This document shows positions 1 through 5,670 of a DNA stretch of 21,686 bases, one piece after another. A program made the position numbers and the translations under genes. A model generated the notes under the pieces. It saw only the letters and a list, made by a program, of their open reading frames with translations. It searched no databases and was not told the DNA's origin. Source of the DNA: a virus; the IMG/VR virus record IMGVR_UViG_3300034072_000882, positions 1-21,686 of that record. One strand, 5' to 3'. Numbering within the stretch: the stretch's first letter is position 1; every line of letters begins with the position of its first letter.

Positions 1-329
1 GAGGCACCGTCGTGGCTGTTGCGCAGGATGATCTCTACGTTTTCAGCTGGGCGGCCGTAAGCGTCACGGCTCAGCACGCTGTCGGCGTGGCGCAGCTTCA
101 GCATGTGCGTGGTGAACTCACCGCGAGCCTTGTCGAGCGTACGAGCTTGACGTGCCTCATAGACATCAAAGCCATTCTTGCGGAGACCGTTCAGAATCTC
201 GAAGGTCGGCACATAGGTGTATTTGTCTGAGCGGCTTTCGTGGGCCATGTCGGCGAACACTGAAGGGGCCACAGCACGGATGTGAGCGTCAGACAAAGGC
301 TGGTTGTTGTAAGTACGGGTAGGGAACAT
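1..329 (-). CDS. DUF932 (phage/plasmid-like) protein, 3' end missing
   Basis: Leftward gene truncated by the window edge; about 109 N-terminal residues are visible. The protein starts MFPTRTYNNQPLSDAHIRAV and continues with a segment of the type 'FEILNGLRKNGFDVYEARQ...HMLKLRHAD', the pattern of the N-terminal part of the DUF932 family found in many phages and plasmids. Family members are usually about 250-400 residues, so more than half lies outside the window. The start is fixed by a strong Shine-Dalgarno (AAGGAG) seven bases upstream. The role of DUF932 proteins is not established; they usually sit among early or DNA-metabolism genes, which fits the position here at the end of a leftward early block. 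Confidence 0.85.
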   Translation of the reverse strand, partial: MFPTRTYNNQPLSDAHIRAVAPSVFADMAHESRSDKYTYVPTFEILNGLRKNGFDVYEARQARTLDKARGEFTTHMLKLRHADSVLSRDAYGRPAENVEIILRNSHDGA

Positions 330-367
330 AAGTAATCTCCTTGGTTGGTTGTCGAGGTACTACACTC

Positions 368-391
368 AAGCGCCCTGTCGCCAAGGCGCTT
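368..391. other. Intergenic inverted repeat
   Basis: A 7-bp inverted repeat (AAGCGCC / GGCGCTT) with a 10-nt loop lies in the 69-bp gap between the 79-residue gene and the DUF932 gene. It is not followed by a T-run on either strand, so it is not a classical terminator. It could be an RNA-stabilising or partial attenuating hairpin between the two leftward genes. Confidence 0.4.
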
Positions 392-398
392 TGATGTC

Positions 399-638
399 TT
401 ACCGAGCTAGGTATTTGTTCAGGTTCGATACAACCACTGAATACAAGCAGTCGTATCTACAGACGAAGTTCTCGCCCTTCAGCAAGTTTTCGCAGCTCTC
501 TTTCAAGATCTTTTTGGCGTGATCAAGAGAGCTGATCTTGCGAGCGATGAACAGCCGACCGAAGGCAACAGATTTGATGGTCACGGTGTAGTGTCCTGAA
601 CGGGACTTGGTGATAGAGGATTTGAGGTCGGAAGCCAT
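399..638 (-). CDS. Small unknown early protein, 79 aa
   Basis: Basic, lysine/serine-rich protein with no signal peptide, membrane segment or motif I recognise. The start is well supported: an AGGAG site lies eight bases upstream, and the 15 bases covering the SD and start codon are identical to those of the downstream DUF932 gene. It contains two cysteines close together near residues 60-64 (CRYDC), which might form a metal or redox pair, but one pair is too little for a zinc-finger claim. It belongs to the leftward early block. Function unknown. Confidence 0.8.
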   Translation of the reverse strand: MASDLKSSITKSRSGHYTVTIKSVAFGRLFIARKISSLDHAKKILKESCENLLKGENFVCRYDCLYSVVVSNLNKYLAR

Positions 639-684
639 AAGTAATCTCCTGTTAGGTGAATAAGTTAACTTCTAGGTTAATAAT

Positions 685-840
685 TTAGGCGAGCCGAAAC
701 GCGCCTTCGCAGATAAAGCCAAACAACTCGCCACCGCGCCACACTTCCGCGTTGGCAATGTGATTAAGTCTTGCGGCTAACACCGCATGAACCTGAGCGT
801 CCGCAGGAGCGAAGTACGCGGGGACATAGATTGTTTGCAT
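685..840 (-). CDS. Small unknown protein, 51 aa
   Basis: A short leftward reading frame starting MQTIYVPAYFAPADAQVHAV and ending ...GFICEGAFRLA. I call it real because a good SD (AGGAG, six bases before the ATG) overlaps the stop codon of the upstream 81-residue gene, so the two are tightly packed and probably translationally coupled. The 9-bp spacing matches normal phage gene packing. The protein is alanine-rich, without a recognisable domain. Function unknown. Confidence 0.7.
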   Translation of the reverse strand: MQTIYVPAYFAPADAQVHAVLAARLNHIANAEVWRGGELFGFICEGAFRLA

Positions 841-849
841 GGTGGTCTC

Positions 850-1095
850 CTAATCTACGAATTGACGGCGTATTTTTGCCGACATATCTTTGATAATTTC
901 AGTATCAGTGAACTCAGTGGAGAAGGACGGGTTCATCCGAACTACACGGTTTTTGTGGATTCGAGAATGAACTACAACGATTTTGCTGCCACCTTCAGTT
1001 ACGATTTCAAAGCGAAGCCAATCAGGCAGCGGCTGTGTTCGCCATGTGTACCCGAAAGGCGAGTCACGATGTTGGTAGTACGTGAAGTTGTACAT
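850..1095 (-). CDS. Small unknown early protein, 81 aa
   Basis: First well-supported gene of the leftward block. The start codon has a strong SD (AAAGGAG, eight bases upstream). The sequence is aromatic and basic at the N-terminus (MYNFTYYQHRDSPFGYTWRT), then shows a beta-like stretch RFEIVTEGGSKIVVVHSRI and a charged C-terminus. No known family recognised. The predicted leftward promoter near 1281-1308 leaves a leader of about 180 bases in front of it, holding a hairpin and possibly another small gene. Confidence 0.75.
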   Translation of the reverse strand: MYNFTYYQHRDSPFGYTWRTQPLPDWLRFEIVTEGGSKIVVVHSRIHKNRVVRMNPSFSTEFTDTEIIKDMSAKIRRQFVD

Positions 1096-1204
1096 ATAGG
1101 GGCTCCTTTGTTGAAATAAGCGAGCAGGCTCTGTGAACCAACTCGCTTATGGCCACTGAAACGTCAATGGCGGCCAGGATGATTTCGCTATCTCGTGCCC
1201 TCAT
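1064..1204 (-). CDS. Possible small leader ORF, 46 aa
   Basis: An ATG-started frame (MRARDSEIILAAIDVSVAIS..., 46 residues) fills most of the leader between the leftward promoter and the 81-residue gene, overlapping that gene's SD and first ten codons. Its amphipathic hydrophobic pattern looks protein-like. However, there is no clear SD, and it would read through the 1116-1150 hairpin. It may be a leader peptide controlling the next gene, or chance. Low confidence. Confidence 0.25.
   Translation of the reverse strand: MRARDSEIILAAIDVSVAISELVHRACSLISTKEPLYVQLHVLPTS
1116..1150 (-). promoter_or_regulatory. Hairpin in the leader of the leftward operon
   Basis: Perfect 9-bp inverted repeat (ATAAGCGAG / CTCGCTTAT) with a 17-nt loop. 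In leftward mRNA it ends about eight bases before the AAAGGAG SD of the 81-residue gene. There is no downstream U-run, so it is better read as an mRNA leader structure that could affect ribosome access or stability than as a terminator. Confidence 0.45.
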
Positions 1205-1280
1205 CCAGCGGGGCTTTACTCTCTCGCACTCGCCAGTCTCTGAGCATCGACTGGGTCTAAGCGGTCATTTGTTACCCTGA

Positions 1281-1308
1281 AGTATACACCTATCTACACC
1301 TGAAGCAA
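1281..1308 (-). promoter_or_regulatory. Sigma70-like promoter driving the leftward (early) genes
   Basis: Read leftward: -35 TTGCTT (1303-1308), a 16-bp spacer, and -10 TATACT (1281-1286), predicting a start near 1274. The spacer contains two TACACCT repeats exactly 10 bp apart, a layout expected of a repressor site that blocks polymerase. Inferred from consensus only. Confidence 0.55.
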
Positions 1309-1343
1309 TACCCAGTAAGCATTTAAATTCACCTGCAGGTGTA
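1285..1343. promoter_or_regulatory. Operator-like repeats in the divergent control region
   Basis: TACACCT occurs at 1285-1291 and 1295-1301, one helical turn apart, and a perfect 12-bp palindrome CACCTGCAGGTG lies at 1330-1341, flanked on its right by TA so that its right arm reads back as TACACCT. The half-site ACACCT is thus present at least three times between the two divergent promoters. This is the arrangement of a phage repressor/Cro-type switch, although the regulator gene is not identified in the window. Confidence 0.5.
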
Positions 1344-1348
1344 AATCA

Positions 1349-1377
1349 TTGTAAATAAGTTAACCTGGTGGTATAAA
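1349..1377 (+). promoter_or_regulatory. Sigma70-like promoter driving the rightward genes
   Basis: TTGTAA (1349-1354), a 17-bp spacer and TATAAA (1372-1377), with a predicted start near 1384, 20 bases before the ATG of the first rightward gene. The 12-bp palindrome CACCTGCAGGTG sits just upstream of the -35. The rest of the 308-bp gap (1150-1280) holds no clear gene. Confidence 0.6.
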
Positions 1378-1403
1378 CCTGCCAATCAAACAGGGAGAAA
1401 ACC

Positions 1404-1595
1404 ATGCCAGGTGCAGTGATTAAAATCCGTGATGCAGAGGAGGGGTCAGTTGATATTCAAGTTGAGTTCAATCCAGCCATTGATAACAGCTCCCCAGCTC
1501 ATCAATTTGTTGCACGAATTGTCGAGATGCTGCATCAGGGTGAGCAGCCGACCGAGTTGCCCGAGGGAAGTCCTGCGGAAAGCGCTAACGACTGA
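1404..1595 (+). CDS. Small unknown phage protein, 63 aa
   Basis: First gene of the rightward transcription unit. SD GGGAG lies about seven bases before the ATG. The acidic protein MPGAVIKIRDAEEGSVDIQV... contains 'VEFNPAIDNSSPAHQFVARIVEML', a pattern I associate with small uncharacterised phage proteins, and ends in a disordered acidic tail (EGSPAESAND). No catalytic motif is visible. Its 3' end overlaps the likely start of the winged-helix gene in the +1 frame. Function unknown. Confidence 0.75.
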   Translation: MPGAVIKIRDAEEGSVDIQVEFNPAIDNSSPAHQFVARIVEMLHQGEQPTELPEGSPAESAND

Positions 1596-1839
1596 CTGGC
1601 AATCTGCCGGGGAGATCGGTAAGACAGCTGGTGTCAGCTTCAAGAGCGCCTCTAAGCTGCTATTGCAGATGAGCCGGGAAGATCAAGAGATTCAGGTCTC
1701 GGAGCACACATGGACAGATCACAGACACAGACGACGCCGGTACAGGATGTATCGCGTTTCAGCAATCACCAGGGGAGAGCAGGCAGCGCTTCTCAATTCA
1801 GTTCTATTTTCAATGCGTCGTAATCGGAGCGCTTCATGA
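1540..1839 (+). CDS. Winged-helix/HTH DNA-binding protein (start uncertain)
   Basis: The C-terminal 85 residues look like a winged helix-turn-helix: 'WQSAGEIGKTAGVSFKSASK' gives helix-turn-recognition helix, followed by a basic wing (HRHRRRRYRMYRV). Such proteins often lie just before phage terminase genes, but a packaging or regulatory role is inference. The stop overlaps the terS start (ATGA at 1836), so the 3' end is secure. The start is not: a GTG at 1429 would overlap the preceding gene extensively, GTG 1540 (used here) has a weak SD, and the domain itself begins near a CTG at 1573 preceded by GAGGGA. A start after 1540 is quite possible. Confidence 0.65.
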   Translation: MSSRPSCPREVLRKALTTDWQSAGEIGKTAGVSFKSASKLLLQMSREDQEIQVSEHTWTDHRHRRRRYRMYRVSAITRGEQAALLNSVLFSMRRNRSAS

Positions 1840-2612
1840 CCGGTACGGCAGTCAAGCTAACACCAAAGCAGCGGATGTTCGTTAAGGAATACCTTGTCGA
1901 CCTCAATGCCACACAAGCTGCAATCCGTGCTGGCTATTCGGAAAAGACCGCAACGGTTATCGCTGTTGAGAACCTAGCTAAACCTTACATAGCGGCTGCT
2001 ATACAGGCTGAGATGGACAAACGAGCCGACAGCACAGGCATTACAGCCGAAAAAGTGCTCAAGGAAATCTGGAACATCGCATCGACCGATGCAGGTGAAC
2101 TGGTCGAGCACAAGGTAGGCTGCTGCCGTCATTGCTGGGGTGTCGACTTCAAGTATCAACGCACACCAAACGAGTACGATCAGGCCTTAGAGGCGTTTAG
2201 AGCTGCGCATCATGCTTGGGTTAAAGCTCCTCAAGCGTTTAGGAACACTAACCCTGAGCCCGTCTTCAACGAGGCAGGAGGCATCGGCTTCAACGCAACG
2301 CGAGCACCTAACCCTGAATGCCCTGAATGCTTCGGCGAGGGCGTCGGCCGGGTGATCATCAAAGACACCAGTAATGTGCCCAGTCACGTTAAGTCGCTGT
2401 TTGCTGGAGTGAAGCAAACCCAGAACGGCATCGAGATCAAGATGCACCCGAAAGACCGGGCTTTGGAGATGCTGGGCAGACACTTGAAGCTGTTCACTGA
2501 TCAAGTCAAACACACCGGCGACGTTAACAATCCAGTCGCTCTTCTGCTTCAGCAGATACCGGCGGCCAGTTCTTTCCAGCCGATAGCCGATGACGAAGAC
2601 CCTGACAGCTGA
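1836..2612 (+). CDS. terS: Terminase small subunit
   Basis: 258-residue terminase small subunit (Terminase_2 type), which recognises the packaging site and presents DNA to the large subunit. Residues 8-45 (LTPKQRMFVKEYL..NATQAAIRAGYS) are the family's N-terminal helix-turn-helix. An extended middle region carries two CxxC pairs (Cys97/Cys100 and Cys162/Cys165), the spacing of a zinc-ribbon insertion that I have seen in related phage small subunits. The C-terminal part (KMHPKDRALEMLGRHLKLF) is typical of the oligomerisation end. ATGA overlap with the winged-helix gene upstream and a 23-bp overlap with terL indicate a translationally coupled packaging operon. Confidence 0.93.
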   Translation: MTGTAVKLTPKQRMFVKEYLVDLNATQAAIRAGYSEKTATVIAVENLAKPYIAAAIQAEMDKRADSTGITAEKVLKEIWNIASTDAGELVEHKVGCCRHCWGVDFKYQRTPNEYDQALEAFRAAHHAWVKAPQAFRNTNPEPVFNEAGGIGFNATRAPNPECPECFGEGVGRVIIKDTSNVPSHVKSLFAGVKQTQNGIEIKMHPKDRALEMLGRHLKLFTDQVKHTGDVNNPVALLLQQIPAASSFQPIADDEDPDS

Positions 2613-4152
2613 AGAGCAGCAGCTGCTGAAAAACCTGTCAGACCCATGGTGGCGGATTAACAACCTGTACAAGATCATGGTCAAGTCAGACGATGGCCAA
2701 GGTGAAGGGCTTGTGATGCAGTTCAAGCCTAACCGGGCTCAGCGGCGGTTTATCAAAAGACTGTGGTATCGCAACATCATTTTGAAAGCCCGCCAATTGG
2801 GCTTCACGACTCTCGTGGCGATCCTGTGGCTGGACCACGCGCTGTTCAATGCCAACGCCCGCTGTGCCATTGTGGCGCAAGACAAGGAAGCTGCAGAGAT
2901 CATATTCCGCGATAAGGTTAAGTTCGCATACGACAACCTGCCAGAAGCGCTTAGAGAGGCAATGCCCTTGAAGCGAGACAGCGCCACCGAGCTGCTGTTT
3001 GCGCACAACAACAGTTCAGTGCGGGTGGCCACCTCTGTTCGGTCAGGGACCATACACCGGCTGCACGTCTCGGAGTTCGGGAAAATCTGCGCCAAGTACC
3101 CGGACAAGGCCAACGAGGTGGTGACCGGGTCCATACCAGCTGTGCCGCTGGACGGCGTGATCGTCATTGAGTCTACGGCCGAAGGGCAGGAAGGCTCGTT
3201 CTACAACATGACCAAGACAGCCTTGGACCTGCAGCGCCAAGACATGATCTTATCGAAGAGGGATTACCGCATGCACTTTTATGCTTGGTGGGAAGCACCC
3301 GAATACAGATTGCCCCAGGGGTCTGTTGTCATCACGGCGACGGATCACGAGTATTTTGACAACGTCGAAGCCGAGATGAGCGTCACAATCGACAACGAAC
3401 AGCGGGAATGGTACGTCGCGACACGAGACACCGACTTCGCTGGCGATCCGTCGAAGATGTGGCAGGAGCATCCATCGACCCCCGACGAGGCTTTCCAGCA
3501 GTCCACTGAGGGCAACTATTACATCAACCAGATGACCGCTGTCCGCAAGCAGGGCCGCATCTGTCCTGTGCCTATACTCGACAAGCCAGTCATGACGTTC
3601 TGGGATATAGGCAACAGCGATGGCGTGGCGATCTGGTTCATGCAGCAGGTAGGTATTGAAGATCGCTTCATCGACTATCTGGAAGGCCACGGAGAAGACT
3701 TGAGCTTCTATGCCAGAGAGCTGGATAAACGGGGCTACTGGTATGGCGCACACTGGTTGCCGCACGATGCAGCGCACAAGCGCCTGGCCACTAAGAACAA
3801 GTCCACAGAGGACATGTTGAAGGAGCTAGGCCTGCGCCACACGAAGATTGTACCGGTCACGCCTGACTTGCAAGTAGGCATTCAGCAAACCAGGGAAGCA
3901 TTCCCTAACGCCTGGTTCGACCTTGAGCGCTGCAAGCTGGGCATTCAGCGGCTGGACAACTACAAGAAGCGCTGGAACAAGACAGACGGCAGGTGGTCTG
4001 GCGAGCCAGTGAAAGACATCAATACTGAGGGCGCTGACGCGTTCAGGCAGTACGGGCAAGCCAAGGCGCTGGGTCTGCTAAATGTGCGAGCAACCAAGCC
4101 AGTCGCTCGGGTCCCCAGCTTCCAAGCTTTCGACCCAGAGATGGGCTATTAA
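2590..4152 (+). CDS. terL: Terminase large subunit (packaging ATPase/nuclease)
   Basis: 520 residues, normal for TerL. ATPase half: Walker A variant KARQLGFTT at 66-74 (the phage form of K-x-R-Q-x-G-x-T/S), Walker B LHVSE with catalytic Glu162, and coupling motif ESTAEG at 194-199. Nuclease half, RNase H-like: first Asp in FWDIG (Asp339), a HDAA segment (His392-Asp393), and the terminal ADAFRQY acidic residue Asp483. It translocates DNA through the portal and cuts concatemers. The start overlaps terS by 23 bp with only a weak SD, so coupling is likely. Gene order terS-terL then portal is standard, here interrupted by a 3.3-kb accessory insertion. Confidence 0.95.
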   Translation: MTKTLTAEEQQLLKNLSDPWWRINNLYKIMVKSDDGQGEGLVMQFKPNRAQRRFIKRLWYRNIILKARQLGFTTLVAILWLDHALFNANARCAIVAQDKEAAEIIFRDKVKFAYDNLPEALREAMPLKRDSATELLFAHNNSSVRVATSVRSGTIHRLHVSEFGKICAKYPDKANEVVTGSIPAVPLDGVIVIESTAEGQEGSFYNMTKTALDLQRQDMILSKRDYRMHFYAWWEAPEYRLPQGSVVITATDHEYFDNVEAEMSVTIDNEQREWYVATRDTDFAGDPSKMWQEHPSTPDEAFQQSTEGNYYINQMTAVRKQGRICPVPILDKPVMTFWDIGNSDGVAIWFMQQVGIEDRFIDYLEGHGEDLSFYARELDKRGYWYGAHWLPHDAAHKRLATKNKSTEDMLKELGLRHTKIVPVTPDLQVGIQQTREAFPNAWFDLERCKLGIQRLDNYKKRWNKTDGRWSGEPVKDINTEGADAFRQYGQAKALGLLNVRATKPVARVPSFQAFDPEMGY

Positions 4153-4166
4153 CCAAGGAGAGAGGT

Positions 4167-4655
4167 ATGAAGCAGTATATCGGAACTAAGCTAATTAACG
4201 CCATCGCCATGACGCGATTGGAGTACAACATCTTACGAGGCTGGGTTGTACCACCAGATGAGGACGGAGCTGACGGAGGCTATTTGGTCGAGTACAAGGA
4301 TGGTGGGAAACCGAATCATCCTGATTTTCAGGGGTACATATCGTGGTCACCAAAAGAGCAGTTTGAGAAGGCATACCGCCCGACAGACGGCCTAAACTTT
4401 GGATTGGCGCTTGAGGCGCTGAAGGCTGGCCACAAGGTCGCGCGAGCAGGCTGGAACGGTAAAAACCAATTTGTGTATCTGGTTCCAGCTAACAGCTATC
4501 CAGCACAGACAGAAGCAGCTAAGAAAGTATGGGGCGAAGGAGGAATGGTGCCGTACAACGCCTACTTTGCCTTGAAGGGAGTGAACAATGTCGTCAGCAC
4601 CTGGGTGCCGAGTTCAACAGATTGCATGGCCGACGACTGGGCTATCGTGCCATGA
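4167..4655 (+). CDS. Tad2/DUF2829-family protein (likely Thoeris anti-defence)
   Basis: 162 residues in two parts. Residues 1-72 (MKQYIGTKLINA..MTRLEYN...YISWSPKEQFEKAYRP) are a frequent N-terminal partner. Residues 77-162 (NFGLALEALKAGHKVARAGW ... TDCMADDWAIV) match DUF2829, since renamed for Tad2, a protein that binds and sequesters the cyclic nucleotide signal made by Thoeris immune systems. Family membership is seen in the sequence; anti-Thoeris activity is inferred from the family. SD AAGGAGAG lies six bases before the ATG. It sits just after terL in an accessory slot and ends with an ATGA overlap onto the next gene, suggesting coupled expression. Confidence 0.82.
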   Translation: MKQYIGTKLINAIAMTRLEYNILRGWVVPPDEDGADGGYLVEYKDGGKPNHPDFQGYISWSPKEQFEKAYRPTDGLNFGLALEALKAGHKVARAGWNGKNQFVYLVPANSYPAQTEAAKKVWGEGGMVPYNAYFALKGVNNVVSTWVPSSTDCMADDWAIVP

Positions 4656-4906
4656 CCCCGCCCAACACAGAACTCCTCGACGTAATCCCCGAAGAGATTA
4701 AACCAATCGTTAAGCTCTTGCTTGAAGGGCGCATCAAGCAGATGGTCGTGATCGCAGAGCTGGACACCGAGTACATCTTGGACTGCTACCCGATCCTGGA
4801 CGATTCAGCTAATCGCTACGCCATGGTCGGGGCTATTGAGAATCTGAAGCGTGATTACATGCGTAGCCATATTCAGTCCAGAGTCCCCTATGTAGAGGAG
4901 CCGTAA
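4652..4906 (+). CDS. Unknown protein, 84 aa
   Basis: Starts at the ATG overlapping the Tad2-family stop codon (ATGA), giving MTPPNTELLDVIPEEIKPIV... The protein is acidic and mostly predicted helical, without signal peptide or membrane segments; no family recognised. The tight overlap implies translational coupling to the Tad2-like protein, so it might be an accessory or second counter-defence factor, but that is guilt by association only. Extension upstream of 4652 in this frame would just overlap the Tad2 gene and looks non-coding. Confidence 0.75.
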   Translation: MTPPNTELLDVIPEEIKPIVKLLLEGRIKQMVVIAELDTEYILDCYPILDDSANRYAMVGAIENLKRDYMRSHIQSRVPYVEEP

Positions 4907-4909
4907 GCC

Positions 4910-5155
4910 ATGAGCGCTGATAAGACACCTTCCCGGCAGGAGATCATTGCCAACTTGCAGCGGGTAGCCCTTCGCATGCTAGGCGAGGTTGGTAATCCGT
5001 CCTTCATCTTGGACGAGCAGGGACGCAAAGTGGGCGAACAGCCTAGAGCTACTATTAACGACGTGGACAAGCTCACTCAGCTGATTCAAGATGTAGATCA
5101 GGGTGCGATTAAAACCAATAGCTCAACAGGTGGGCAGGCGTACAGTCGGTCCTGA
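4910..5155 (+). CDS. Unknown protein, 81 aa
   Basis: Begins MSADKTPSRQEIIANLQRVA three bases after the previous stop, with a GAGGAG SD eleven bases upstream. Mostly helical and charged, with no recognised domain. Its last ten or so codons (STGGQAYSRS) are encoded by the promoter-like motif at 5122-5147, so the C-terminus may simply be what that regulatory sequence happens to encode. Function unknown. Confidence 0.75.
   Translation: MSADKTPSRQEIIANLQRVALRMLGEVGNPSFILDEQGRKVGEQPRATINDVDKLTQLIQDVDQGAIKTNSSTGGQAYSRS
5122..5147 (+). promoter_or_regulatory. Phage motif promoter copy 1
   Basis: Contains CAACAGGTGGGCAGGCGTAC with the hexamer TACAGT at 5141-5146, 15 bases after the first A of ACAG as in all copies. 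Unlike the others it lies inside the end of a gene and faces a terminator only about 75 bp away, so its only product would be a short RNA. Identical over 26 bases to copy 2. Confidence 0.6.
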
Positions 5156-5225
5156 CACGATGCCACTTGTCATTTGCTAGTCTCCATAGACTCCTCACAG
5201 CCCGCCTTTGTGCGGGTTCTTTTTC
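5153..5225 (+). ncRNA. Predicted ~73-nt structured small RNA
   Basis: If promoter copy 1 starts transcription about 6-7 bases after TACAGT and stops at T1, the transcript is about 73 nt. It would hold three consecutive hairpins: TGACA/TGTCA (5153-5157 with 5168-5172), AGTCT/AGACT with a 4-nt loop (5179-5183 area with 5188-5192), and the terminator stem CCCGC/GCGGG. No reading frame of note exists inside. Promoter, structure and terminator together suggest a phage small RNA; no homologue recognised. Confidence 0.4.
5199..5224 (+). terminator. Rho-independent terminator T1
   Basis: GC-rich stem CCCGC (5201-5205) / GCGGG (5212-5216), extendable by A-T and G-T pairs, followed by TTCTTTTT. It ends the transcript from copy 1 and any read-through from the terminase operon. 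Promoter copy 2 begins five bases later. Confidence 0.85.
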
Positions 5226-5228
5226 GTC

Positions 5229-5254
5229 CTCAACAGGTGGGCAGGCGTACAGTC
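5229..5254 (+). promoter_or_regulatory. Phage motif promoter copy 2
   Basis: Same 26 bases as copy 1, with TACAGT at 5248-5253. A start near 5260 gives a leader of about 21 bases that contains the GGAGG ribosome site of the 121-residue gene at 5281. Lying immediately after terminator T1, it is well placed to begin a new transcription unit. Confidence 0.65.
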
Positions 5255-5280
5255 CGCAGGAAAATAACCTGGAGGCCGAC

Positions 5281-5646
5281 ATGCCTATCACACTCACACG
5301 TTCAAAAGTTTCCAGCGGAGACGGCTCAGTCGAGAGCATCCGTTACGCAACCATCACCGAGGCAGACACCGACCCTGCACCGATTGAGCTAACCGAGTTC
5401 GCAGATCGCTCAGTGCAGGTCGACGGCACGTTCAACGGCGGCACGCTGACAGTCGAAGGCTCCAACGACGGCCTGGTCTATTTACCGCTCACCGATCCGC
5501 AGGGTAACGCGTTGGCTTTCACCTCCGCAAAGATCGAGCAGGTACAAGAGATGACCCGATTCATCCGACCACGCGTGACAGCAGGCACAGGCGTCTCCCT
5601 GAACGTCACATTCCTGGTACGCCGGGCAAGCTCTCTGCGCACGTAA
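5281..5646 (+). CDS. Beta-rich phage structural protein (putative decoration or fibre-associated), 121 aa
   Basis: Start fixed by SD GGAGG eight bases upstream of the ATG. The sequence reads as a small beta-sandwich: 'FNGGTLTVEGSNDGLVYLPL', 'DPQGNALAFT', 'TRFIRPRVTAGTGVSLNVTF'. This is a pattern common in uncharacterised phage virion or head-surface proteins (perturbation of a mean value plus 'RFIRP' strand). No signal peptide or enzyme motif. It lies directly upstream of the SGNH protein in the same promoter-terminator cassette, so it could be a base or partner of that protein. Exact role not known. Confidence 0.7.
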   Translation: MPITLTRSKVSSGDGSVESIRYATITEADTDPAPIELTEFADRSVQVDGTFNGGTLTVEGSNDGLVYLPLTDPQGNALAFTSAKIEQVQEMTRFIRPRVTAGTGVSLNVTFLVRRASSLRT

Positions 5647-5670
5647 CCGAACAGCACTAAGGATTTCAAT

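Larger units (their letters stand above)
5122..5254 (+). repeat. 26-bp perfect direct repeat flanking a terminator
   Basis: Bases 5122-5147 and 5229-5254 are identical, 107 bp apart, with terminator T1 between them. Copy 3 at 7443 matches the first 15 bases and differs lightly after. The repeats could be a recombination footprint from insertion of the small-RNA or SGNH cassette. Confidence 0.85.

Noticed and set aside
787-1119. Rightward 110-codon frame in the early block
   Set aside because: It lies opposite two leftward genes with good ribosome sites and lacks an SD of its own.
1593-1600. Programmed +1 frameshift joining the 63-residue and winged-helix proteins
   Set aside because: Only the TGAC stop context hints at it; there is no slippery codon or stimulatory element. 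Kept only as an alternative in the findings.
2187-2726. Antisense frames across terS, terL, portal and tail genes
   Set aside because: They lie opposite well-identified genes and show low-complexity, Ser/Arg/Cys-rich translations typical of shadow frames.
5126-5146. Sigma54 (-24/-12) promoter reading of the recurring motif
   Set aside because: The GG at the upstream block suits it, but no conserved GC element lies 10 bases downstream (copy 5 has none), and TANNNT is better conserved at the fixed offset.
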